34,201 nt of DNA from Bacteroidales bacterium (GTDB taxonomy: Bacteria > Bacteroidota > Bacteroidia > Bacteroidales > UBA932). Under the pieces are notes generated by a model that was given only the letters and a program-made list of their open reading frames with translations, did no database searches and was not told the DNA's origin. The first letter of the stretch is position 1. The number at the start of each line of letters is the position of its first letter. Location: NCBI GenBank assembly GCA_024401975.1, contig JAKSKB010000011.1:1-34201 (forward strand). The letters are read 5' to 3'. Position numbers and translations under genes: made by a program. Shown piece by piece: positions 26,180 to 33,733 of this stretch.

Positions 26180-28378
26180 CTACCTACCGTATTTCACAAT
26201 CTTTCCGCCGAATCCGTGGAGTTTGAAACGGACTCCCCACTCATCAGGGAACGCCGGCAGCAGATAATCCACTCCGTCATAAGTTTGAAGAACCATTTCC
26301 TGCAGGGTAATAAGCAGATTGCTTCCGTGGTCCTGATCGGGAGTCCAGTCATAATTAGGTCCCCAGAACACAGGGAAGCGGAAGGCGGCATTGGAGTTCT
26401 CGATTTTCTCCAGCAGCATACGGGCAGCTTCGTCTTTCAGACCCAGTCTCGCGGCTTCCTGACCGTCCTGAGACCAGCCCACATTCGACTTTTCGTTCCT
26501 GCGCTCAAACGACTCCCTTCCCGTCTGAAGATTGTCCGTGGCAATGTTGCAGAGATGATACGGAAATATGGGATAAAGCTCCGGATTCTCACAATTGGTC
26601 CTTGCCGGATTGAAGGAACCGGCCGGTGCAAATACAAGGACGCTGTCAACAGCCATCCGGGGGACTGAAGGCAAGGAGGATGCAAGCCTTTGCCACAGAG
26701 CCCTGTCTTCCGAGGTGCCCAAATCATCAGGAAGTGCCATAAGGCGTGGGAGCACATCGTTCAGACCGCTTATCGTAGGAGTGTCATTGACTACGTCATA
26801 CCAATACGTTTCAAGGCTTTGGGTCGGGGAGATGACAAGTTTGCCGAAGTCATCCCTGCCGAATGCCCTGTCATAGAAGACCAGGAACTCGCGCGCATAC
26901 GGCAAAGCCCTCTGCTCCAAGAATTTCCTGTCAGACGTGTAATCATAGTAGTCAAGCATAAGAGATATCATCTCCAAAGAGGAGCTCCAGTGCATCTTGA
27001 TATACATATTGCCCGGCAAGGCGTCCGTGCATCCGCTTCTGTCCCACCTGTAATCACTGCAGCAGAACGTCCCGAACACTGTCGCCGTCTCCGGGCTGAG
27101 GGCTCCTTCAACCCCGCACAGGGCACGGGCATTGGCCTTCATCATCGGGAGATTCTTGAAATAGTGCTCGAAGAGTGGCTGCATCATATCGAAATCTCCG
27201 GATTTCAGCATAGGATAATACGGAAGACGCGTATTCTGCCACCAGTAATCTCCACCCCAGCGGCGATAGTCCGGATCAAAATCGGTGGAAGAATCTGTAA
27301 ATCTGGAATCCACCGTAAACAACGTGCCGTTGAACTTTATCGGGAATTTACCACGGCCCGCGCACGCCTGAACCCATCTCTGTAAAATATAAGCCCTGTT
27401 GATTCTGTCTCCTGTCACGACATCCGGCGTCTCGACAAAGATATAACTCCTGTTCCAGAACCTGCGCCAGAACCTGGAAGTCCTTCTGGCGGATTTGCCG
27501 CACGAAGGCGCGGATGCGCTTATCTTCGCCACCTCCGCAGTCCACTCGTCAGGGTTCGGGTAAATCCCGCTTTCCGATGCAATGCGGATGTCGATGTCCT
27601 TGACAGGACCATCGCTTGCAAGCTCGCGCGGTGACAGTTTCCTGAGATTCTTTCCTTCCACCCGGAATCCGAAACACCGGTTCAAGAAAGGGTCGCGGGC
27701 CGCCCTGTCTTCTATCTCGATACCCTGAAGGTCCAAAGTCCTGTCATAAGAAGAACAGCAGTTGTGATGTCTGACCACCACCGCACCTTCACAGTCAAGT
27801 ATGTCATCAGGATATCTGTAAAACTCCAGAGTGTCGGGGAATCCGGATATCGAACGGACAAGATCGTCTGACTCGACAGAAGCGATTTTCTTCAACTTAT
27901 CCCTCCAGACCTCGGCTTTCACGGATACTGAGACTCCGTCTTCCGACTTTCCGGCGATGCGGATGACAGGTTGTCCGCTGTCTATCCAGAAAGACAAATC
28001 CAGCCCGGAGCGTTTCAACCTGATACAGCCGTCATCAAGGTCCAATGTCTGGCTGAAATCGGCAAAAGAGGTGATTGAAGGCGTAAAACTGACTCTTACC
28101 CGCCCCAATTTGTACAATTCTCCCGTCTCGCTCCAACAGTCGGTCCTCGACATATAGAACACAAGATCCCCGTTCCGTTCCACCCATACGTTGGCGGCCA
28201 TCTCGCCATTTCCTATAGGCATACTGCCGGATGCATCCTCTGAAGGGGTGGTCCATATCAGATTGTACCGGCCAACGTCCGCCCCTGACATTTTGTCTCC
28301 GCGCGCCGGAAGAATCCAACCCGCAAGCAGGAGGGCAGCCATCAATGCAGTTCCCCTCATACAGACAGGACTCCTCAT
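26180..28378 (-). CDS. DUF5703-type putative glycoside hydrolase, exported
   Basis: A 732-residue protein with a signal peptide (TALMAALLLAGWILPARG; start at ATG 28378, or ATG 28360 at MRGTAL). The N-terminal beta-sandwich has the DUF5703 pattern: YNLIWTTPSEDASGSMPIGN then GEMAANVWVERNGDLVFYMS near 38-75. The rest reads as an alpha/alpha barrel, with WGGDYWWQNTRLPYYPMLKS near 370, GCTDALPGNMYIKMHWSSSL near 450, SPTQSLETYWYD near 520 and WSQDGQEAARLGLKDEA near 640, a layout like GH95 or GH65 relatives. No proven activity is known to me for this family, so I give no substrate. It lies 13 bases after the fucosidase gene on the same strand, which suggests joint action on a fucosylated glycan. Confidence 0.75.
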   Translation of the reverse strand: MRSPVCMRGTALMAALLLAGWILPARGDKMSGADVGRYNLIWTTPSEDASGSMPIGNGEMAANVWVERNGDLVFYMSRTDCWSETGELYKLGRVRVSFTPSITSFADFSQTLDLDDGCIRLKRSGLDLSFWIDSGQPVIRIAGKSEDGVSVSVKAEVWRDKLKKIASVESDDLVRSISGFPDTLEFYRYPDDILDCEGAVVVRHHNCCSSYDRTLDLQGIEIEDRAARDPFLNRCFGFRVEGKNLRKLSPRELASDGPVKDIDIRIASESGIYPNPDEWTAEVAKISASAPSCGKSARRTSRFWRRFWNRSYIFVETPDVVTGDRINRAYILQRWVQACAGRGKFPIKFNGTLFTVDSRFTDSSTDFDPDYRRWGGDYWWQNTRLPYYPMLKSGDFDMMQPLFEHYFKNLPMMKANARALCGVEGALSPETATVFGTFCCSDYRWDRSGCTDALPGNMYIKMHWSSSLEMISLMLDYYDYTSDRKFLEQRALPYAREFLVFYDRAFGRDDFGKLVISPTQSLETYWYDVVNDTPTISGLNDVLPRLMALPDDLGTSEDRALWQRLASSLPSVPRMAVDSVLVFAPAGSFNPARTNCENPELYPIFPYHLCNIATDNLQTGRESFERRNEKSNVGWSQDGQEAARLGLKDEAARMLLEKIENSNAAFRFPVFWGPNYDWTPDQDHGSNLLITLQEMVLQTYDGVDYLLPAFPDEWGVRFKLHGFGGKIVKYGR

Positions 28379-28391
28379 ATCCCCATATCCG

Positions 28392-30509
28392 TCAGAATGC
28401 CTCTATGTCGCTGTCACGGCTCTGGAAACCGTCGCCGTCACCGACAAGTTCCTTCACGTCCATACGGATGTAACGCGCCCTTACAGGCTCGCCGATGCTT
28501 ATGAGACGACGCGAAGGGTCATTGATTATGTTGTCGAACTCGCAATCAGCCACCTTTTTCCATACCCTCCCGTCAGTGCTGACGCTCATACTGGCGCGGC
28601 TCACATAGTCGCCGTTGCGGTTATCCGTGTTGGATATGAAATAGAAGCCTGACAGCAACAATGACTCACCGCAGTCGATGACCGTTTCAAACGGTCTGAT
28701 GTCGATTTTCCAGTTGCTCCGGTCATAGCCGATCCGTGTCTCGTAAACTTCGCCCGTCTCGCCTCCCACGATGGAGATAGCCTTCACGATGCCGTTCTGG
28801 AACTTGAACGGCTCCGTATATAGCGGAGAATTCTCATCGGGCTCGCTTCCGTCCGTCGTATAATGTATCCGCGCGCCCGGATTGAGGTTCGACATACAGT
28901 TCTGGCTGTTGCGCAGCCAGGCGATTGCATTCGCATCCGGGACAATGGTGACGAAGCCTTCGGCACTGTAAAGCGAGGTCAGATTGAAAGGCTTCTCAGG
29001 ATAGAAATGGGCGCTGAATACATTCAGCACGGCTTCCGCCCTTGATTCGGACACACGCACCCTTACGCGTTCGGCAGTCGTGGTCGGGAAACGCACTATG
29101 CGCTTGTGACCGATATTGGCACCTGTGGCAACTTCCCTCCAGCGACCGTTTTCCATCACGTCAATATGGAATTTCTCTATACGCTCGCCCGTATATCCTA
29201 TGGGCTCGCACAGGACGACTCTGTTCACCTTGCAGGACTTGCGGAGTTTCATATCCAATCCACGCCCAACGGCGACCGCTTTTTTGAGATTGCGACGGCA
29301 GAGGTTGACCCCGTAAGTGGCTCTGATTCTCTTTCCCACCTCTTCAAGTGTCCTTACGTCGCGCTCGCCGAGCACCCCGTCCTTTGTGGGGGGAACGTTC
29401 AGGATGAAGATGGAATTTCCTCCCACCGAACGCTCGTAGATGTCAAACACGTCATCCGCCGTCCTGACGGGCTGTTCGTCCTCGTTGCGCCAGAACCATC
29501 CGCCCCGGATGGACGTGTCCGTCTCGCCCGGCTGATAATGCAGCCAGAACGGCTTGCGCGTGCCCAGAAGTATCTTTCTGGTCCCGAGTTCACGATCCAT
29601 TATGTCATAGTAGGAATTCATCTTGTCCGGATTTTCCCCCACGTACGGGATGACGTTCCATTCCTGTTCCCGCGTGTCGCCGCTCTCGTTGCCGCACCAT
29701 CTGATATCCTCGCGTCCGAACACTACTGCATCAGGTACAAGCGTGCGTATGAGTTCGCGCCAGGCAGCGTAGTTGTACTGCTGGTTGCCCTTGCGCCTGG
29801 GGTGCGCTCCGTCGAACCACACTTCATCTATGGGACCGTACTCGGTCAGGATTTCGAAAAGCTGGCTCAGAAAATATTCGTTATAGTCATCCACCTCGAA
29901 GTTGAACGTCCGCTTATCGGCGAAAGGACGCCCTTCCACCAGTTTGGGTATGGTGCGCATCGTTATCTCGCTGCCGTTGCCGTAAAGGCCTCCATCCTCC
30001 ATCTGATAGAGATCCGCCGGAGAGAGATAGATTCCAAGTTTGAGACCGTATCTGGCGCAGGATTCACTGAGAGCGCGGAGGATGTCTCCCTTGCCGTTTT
30101 CAAATCCGGAAGACATTATTCCGTGCTTCGTGTAGCGCGTCTGGTAGAGGACAAAACCGTCGTGATGCTTTACCGTCAGCACGACCTTCTTCATCCCGGC
30201 ATCCTTCATCACGCGGCACCACTGGTCGGTGTCGAGATTCTTGAGGTCGAACACCTCAGGGTCCTCGGCCCCCGTTCCCCATTCACGACCGGTGAAGGTG
30301 TTGGGGCCGAAATGCACGAAAGCTATGAATTCGTCATCCATCGCAGCCTGCTGACGGGCTGAAGGCCTGGTATCGACCGCTTTCGCGATAATCTGTTCGG
30401 GAGTGTCATCCTCTTCCACAAGTATCGTATTCACATTGTCCGGGTAAACCGTCGTGGTGCAGGAGATGGCAAGGATGCCAATCAATGGCAAAAGTAAATT
30501 TCTCATCAT
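28392..30509 (-). CDS. GH29 alpha-L-fucosidase, lipoprotein, with C-terminal carbohydrate-binding region
   Basis: A 705-residue exported fucosidase. The signal is of lipoprotein type (LIGILAISC, Cys17), so it is likely anchored at the outer membrane or periplasm. The GH29 TIM barrel occupies about 50-400: FIAFVHFGPNTFTGREWGTG near 61-80, VVLTVKHHDGFVLY near 109-122, and the nucleophile Asp233 in DEVWFDGAHPRR. The acid/base is not obvious by eye. Residues about 400-500 look like a galactose-binding-type beta domain, about 510-590 like a chitobiase C-terminal-type domain (IHYTTDGSEPDENSPLYTEPF minus its last base of context), and about 600-700 like another discoidin-type domain. The layout resembles GH29 subfamily B, which prefers alpha-1,3/1,4-linked fucose. 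It follows the FHA/RING-like gene after 24 bases. Confidence 0.88.
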   Translation of the reverse strand: MMRNLLLPLIGILAISCTTTVYPDNVNTILVEEDDTPEQIIAKAVDTRPSARQQAAMDDEFIAFVHFGPNTFTGREWGTGAEDPEVFDLKNLDTDQWCRVMKDAGMKKVVLTVKHHDGFVLYQTRYTKHGIMSSGFENGKGDILRALSESCARYGLKLGIYLSPADLYQMEDGGLYGNGSEITMRTIPKLVEGRPFADKRTFNFEVDDYNEYFLSQLFEILTEYGPIDEVWFDGAHPRRKGNQQYNYAAWRELIRTLVPDAVVFGREDIRWCGNESGDTREQEWNVIPYVGENPDKMNSYYDIMDRELGTRKILLGTRKPFWLHYQPGETDTSIRGGWFWRNEDEQPVRTADDVFDIYERSVGGNSIFILNVPPTKDGVLGERDVRTLEEVGKRIRATYGVNLCRRNLKKAVAVGRGLDMKLRKSCKVNRVVLCEPIGYTGERIEKFHIDVMENGRWREVATGANIGHKRIVRFPTTTAERVRVRVSESRAEAVLNVFSAHFYPEKPFNLTSLYSAEGFVTIVPDANAIAWLRNSQNCMSNLNPGARIHYTTDGSEPDENSPLYTEPFKFQNGIVKAISIVGGETGEVYETRIGYDRSNWKIDIRPFETVIDCGESLLLSGFYFISNTDNRNGDYVSRASMSVSTDGRVWKKVADCEFDNIINDPSRRLISIGEPVRARYIRMDVKELVGDGDGFQSRDSDIEAF

Positions 30510-30533
30510 GTCGTGTGTCTTTGATTTTATCTG

Positions 30534-32924
30534 TCAATGCAAATCTCTTTCAGTGTAAGTGAAAGTGGTGCTGCCTATGGAGAACATCGTCCGCTGGTAA
30601 ATCCTTACGACTTCATCCGGTTTGAGTTCGCGTTTGCCGTCTATGAACACTCCTCTCTCCAGCGCGCAGAGATACAGTTTCGAGTCGCGCATAAATATCC
30701 TGGCATTCACCGGAGCCACGTCGTTCCTGATATCCCAAGACAACTGAATGTCGCAATCAACGGATTTCCCTATGGTGACTGCGGCCGCCGGGTTGGAGCG
30801 GAACCACTTGTACAGGGCGATATCCGTGGACTTCATACATCCTTCGGTATGCAGTACGTAATTGTTGGACTTGGGCGCTGATTTGGCAAGGGCGAGAGCT
30901 ATGGACGCGCAGAAACCGAGGAATACCAGAGATATCAGTATGCGGTAGTCCTCCGCGAACAGATACAGTACATAAGCCCATCCGAAAGCAATGAGGGCTG
31001 CTGCAAGGAAAAAGGCATAGAAGCGCTTGTCGGGTTTCGCCATCGGAGTACGGTATGTAAGGATTACCGACATACCGTATGCGAGAGCCAGCCAGAACAC
31101 CAGTTCCACACTCTGTTCGAGAACCGGATTTTCAACGGCGATGGTGAACGCGTCATTCAACATGAACAGTATGAAGGCAAGCAGGCCCGCCGCCAGAGTG
31201 CGTCCCGCCACATACGCTATTTTTTCCCGGCGGGCTCTCTTGCTGTCAATCTGCAGACTCAGCATAAACGAGAGAGATACGGCAAGGATGAAGGACAAGG
31301 AGGGCAGGTATGACATATACGAATTGTAAACGTTCAATTCGCTGCCATAGGCATACGAGTTCGGAGACGAATTGAAGACGTTGGTGACTAAACTGCCGTT
31401 TAATGACGGCACCAAGTCCTCCATGAACAGGTAGAATACCAGCCAGCTGACAATCGCGGCTATCACGGACATATAAAGCCATTTCGCAAAGAATGGAGCA
31501 TTGTTCCAGTCGAAGATGTTGGAAGAGTTGTAATAGAAGGAGCCGCTCTTGCACCGTGACCCGTAATCGGGGCAATGGTAGTTGTTCTCTTCCCAACATC
31601 CCAGATGCATAGTGTGTGAGCATTTCGCGACTATGGTATCCCCTTTCTTGAACGGGGCCTTGCAGAGATAGCAGCTTTCCGCCACATTCATTCCGTTCAG
31701 ACACATATTCGGTCCCACGTAGCCGCTCACGTATTTCTTGCGGAACAGATTGTATCTTGCACGGGGGACGATGAACTGAAGAATAAGATAAAGGAGCAGA
31801 AGGATATCCAGAAGCAGGAACCCTCCCCTGATGGCTATTATCTTACTGCTTACCCCGTGGACTATCACCGGGAAGAATTTGTTGCCGACCGTGTAACTCG
31901 TGGAGCCGTAGAGTGGTGAGTCCTCACCATCGGACTCTATCGTGACTTCTATTCGGCGCGGGACTCCATCCATTTCCAGTCCCGCATGATTGTCCATCAG
32001 TATCAGGAATTCCCTTTCCGACAGTCCGACCTCCCGCTCGAAGTGATTCCGGCATTCCGCCCAGATGAATTTATCCTGATAGAGGCCGCCAATCCTGTCG
32101 CAGAACGCAATGAGGGTTTTGTTTGAGGAATCCGCATTCTCCTGTCTCATATTTATATAAAAGAAGCAGGCATCCGACTTGGCCTCCCCCGCATACTCGA
32201 CCAGCCTGTGTTCTATGTCGAAATGCTCCGGGTCATAAGGCTCCCGTTCACCCCACACTTCCCCGTCCGACAGGACGAACATCGCGTGTCGCGGACATTT
32301 CCCCATAGGCCCCGTCCCGGCGTTCAGTTCGAGGAGTTTGGAATGTATTCCGCGATAAAGGCACTTGTCACCGGCACCGCTGTCCTTATAGAACCTGCTG
32401 TCCAGAATGTAGTCCGTGAGCAGTTCTGTCTCCGTAATCACGCCGCCGGACTTGAGAAACGCTATGTAAAGATTGTCCCTGTTCAGGAAAGTGTATATCT
32501 GGCGGACCACGTCGCGTTCCTCATCGATGAATTTCTGCGGAAGCGTAAGATCGACAAGCACGAGCGAGCTCATTCCGATTTTCTCGAAATGCTCCGCCGT
32601 AATGTTTTTTACGCCTTTCACCTTCAAGGGCTTCACCGTATTGACGTGAGGCAGCGAGGATTGAATGCTCTCCTTGACCGTAACATTGTCACCAAGGCTG
32701 TCCACATTCAGGAAACCGTTGAATCCGTCCTTGACCGAGACATACAGTTCCAACTCTTCGTAATCCTGCGAAAAAACGATGGTGTCTATCTGCAGGGTTT
32801 CACTTACGGAGGGCGCAATCAGCTCCCCGCAGGACACAGACATCGTCCCCAAAAGCGCAAGCAGCGCCAAAAGTTTGAATATATTGTATTTCCTTTTCAT
32901 ATCCATAATAACGGAATAAATCAT
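30534..32924 (-). CDS. Multi-domain membrane protein: VWA-like, RING-H2-like finger, 7 TM, FHA-like
   Basis: A 796-residue protein of unknown function. A lipoprotein-type signal ends at Cys32 (LLGTMSVSC). Residues about 117-290 are VWA-like: SSLVLVDLTLP at 119-129 in the MIDAS position (D-x-T rather than DxSxS) and HAMFVLSDGE at 213-222. A helix at about 366-388 is followed by basic RARYNLFRKKY. An eight-ligand finger then has Cys418, Cys421, Cys435, His437, His440, Cys443, Cys451 and Cys458, the RING-H2 order with a wide last gap. Six more helices lie at about 481-500, 540-558, 571-590, 606-624, 634-656 and 660-680. An FHA-like domain fills about 713-792 (VTIGKSVDCDIQL). Basic loops place the finger and FHA inside and the VWA outside. 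The ATG at 32924 overlaps the upstream stop (ATGA); ATG 32906 and 32900 are alternatives. Confidence 0.8.
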   Translation of the reverse strand: MIYSVIMDMKRKYNIFKLLALLALLGTMSVSCGELIAPSVSETLQIDTIVFSQDYEELELYVSVKDGFNGFLNVDSLGDNVTVKESIQSSLPHVNTVKPLKVKGVKNITAEHFEKIGMSSLVLVDLTLPQKFIDEERDVVRQIYTFLNRDNLYIAFLKSGGVITETELLTDYILDSRFYKDSGAGDKCLYRGIHSKLLELNAGTGPMGKCPRHAMFVLSDGEVWGEREPYDPEHFDIEHRLVEYAGEAKSDACFFYINMRQENADSSNKTLIAFCDRIGGLYQDKFIWAECRNHFEREVGLSEREFLILMDNHAGLEMDGVPRRIEVTIESDGEDSPLYGSTSYTVGNKFFPVIVHGVSSKIIAIRGGFLLLDILLLLYLILQFIVPRARYNLFRKKYVSGYVGPNMCLNGMNVAESCYLCKAPFKKGDTIVAKCSHTMHLGCWEENNYHCPDYGSRCKSGSFYYNSSNIFDWNNAPFFAKWLYMSVIAAIVSWLVFYLFMEDLVPSLNGSLVTNVFNSSPNSYAYGSELNVYNSYMSYLPSLSFILAVSLSFMLSLQIDSKRARREKIAYVAGRTLAAGLLAFILFMLNDAFTIAVENPVLEQSVELVFWLALAYGMSVILTYRTPMAKPDKRFYAFFLAAALIAFGWAYVLYLFAEDYRILISLVFLGFCASIALALAKSAPKSNNYVLHTEGCMKSTDIALYKWFRSNPAAAVTIGKSVDCDIQLSWDIRNDVAPVNARIFMRDSKLYLCALERGVFIDGKRELKPDEVVRIYQRTMFSIGSTTFTYTERDLH
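30549..30788 (-). other. FHA-like domain (sub-feature)
   Basis: Residues about 713-792 of the preceding gene product. The opening IGKSVDCDIQLSWD and later GVFIDGKRELKPDEVVRI follow the beta pattern of FHA domains. The phosphothreonine-contacting Arg (GK in place of GR), the SxxH motif and the Asn of NG (here IDG) are not conserved, so phosphopeptide binding is doubtful. Confidence 0.65.
31551..31673 (-). other. RING-H2-like zinc finger (sub-feature)
   Basis: Ligand spacing is C-x2-C-x13-C-x1-H-x2-H-x2-C-x7-C-x6-C (residues 418-458). The first seven spacings fall inside the RING-H2 definition, and CSHTMHLGCW and HCP match the usual small and aromatic residues around the ligands. Only the last gap (x6 rather than x2) is off. 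A different treble-clef or zinc-ribbon fold remains possible. Confidence 0.6.
32055..32576 (-). other. VWA-like periplasmic domain (sub-feature)
   Basis: Residues about 117-290. Alternating hydrophobic strands and helices include LVLVDLT, MFVLSDGE and CFFYINM, in the order and spacing of von Willebrand A domains. The MIDAS metal site looks incomplete (Asp125 and Thr127 present, DxSxS absent). Confidence 0.5.
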
Positions 32925-33733
32925 ATCTGCGGTATATCCTCATCCTTGTCGTGAAGCATCTCAGCCATCTTCTTTGCAGATTCCCTTGCCTGCTTCGCCG
33001 TCTTGACATAGTTCCCTATGAAGACGATGAACATCATTATGATTGAAACGGCCGCGATGCTCATAAGGTAATCCTTCGCTCTTGCCACAAGAGGCTTGAA
33101 TTCCATCTGCTGTATCTCCGATGAAAGCCGTTGCACTTTTATAAAAGTGTCCTGAAGCGCTTCCATCCTCTCGTTCAACCCCGGATTTATCGAAGCGGCA
33201 TCCTTGGCGGTCTGATAGGCGGCCATAATGTCGGCGAAGCCCAGCTGTTCCTTCGTCTTAAGCTGTTCCAGAAGCTCGGCGCTCTGCTTTACGAGTGACA
33301 GTTTGAAAGCCTGTTCCCTCAATTTCTCATACGCCTCAAGCTGCTCCGTCATCAGTTCTTCCGCATCATTGAACTGTCCGGCTTTCTCTATCTGAGTCCG
33401 GCGCTTCTCCACCGCCCCGGTGACAAAAGTCCGCGCCGATTCATAATCATCCGCTATTGACAGCAAGGCATTGTCTTCCAGTATGGTGTCATACCTGCTC
33501 TGGAAAAGTCCGTTCCATTTGGCATCGAGTATGTTCAGCGAACGCTCCACGGCGTCCAGCTGATTGGAAGAGGCATTGTCCAGATTTTGGCCAAGCGTAC
33601 GCATATCATCCAAATAGGCGGACATCTCCTTGGACATCTCCGTCTTCGAGAGTTCATACAGATATTGTTTCTGCCCGAAAGAGACAGAAAGCGATGCAAA
33701 CAGCATAGCGGATATCAGCACACACTTCCTCAT
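32921..33733 (-). CDS. Membrane-anchored periplasmic helical/coiled-coil protein, unknown function
   Basis: A protein of 270 residues from ATG 33733 (MRKCVLISAMLFASLSVSFG), an ATG that overlaps the stop of the upstream gene in an ATGA; a longer start at 33739 is less likely. A cleavable signal peptide ends near residue 20. Residues about 22-210 are rich in Glu, Lys, Gln, Leu and Ala with heptad-like patterns, so a long helical bundle or coiled coil is expected in the periplasm. One membrane helix (about 223-241, SIAAVSIIMMFIVFIGNYV) follows, then a 29-residue charged cytosolic tail ending in DEDIPQI. No known domain was recognised. Its stop overlaps the ATG of the VWA/RING/FHA-like gene by ATGA, which strongly suggests the two proteins are made together and interact. 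Confidence 0.7.
   Translation of the reverse strand: MRKCVLISAMLFASLSVSFGQKQYLYELSKTEMSKEMSAYLDDMRTLGQNLDNASSNQLDAVERSLNILDAKWNGLFQSRYDTILEDNALLSIADDYESARTFVTGAVEKRRTQIEKAGQFNDAEELMTEQLEAYEKLREQAFKLSLVKQSAELLEQLKTKEQLGFADIMAAYQTAKDAASINPGLNERMEALQDTFIKVQRLSSEIQQMEFKPLVARAKDYLMSIAAVSIIMMFIVFIGNYVKTAKQARESAKKMAEMLHDKDEDIPQI

Noticed and set aside
29106..30362. A 418-codon open frame antisense to the fucosidase gene
   Set aside because: Same reasons; the sense strand carries the GH29 catalytic motif.
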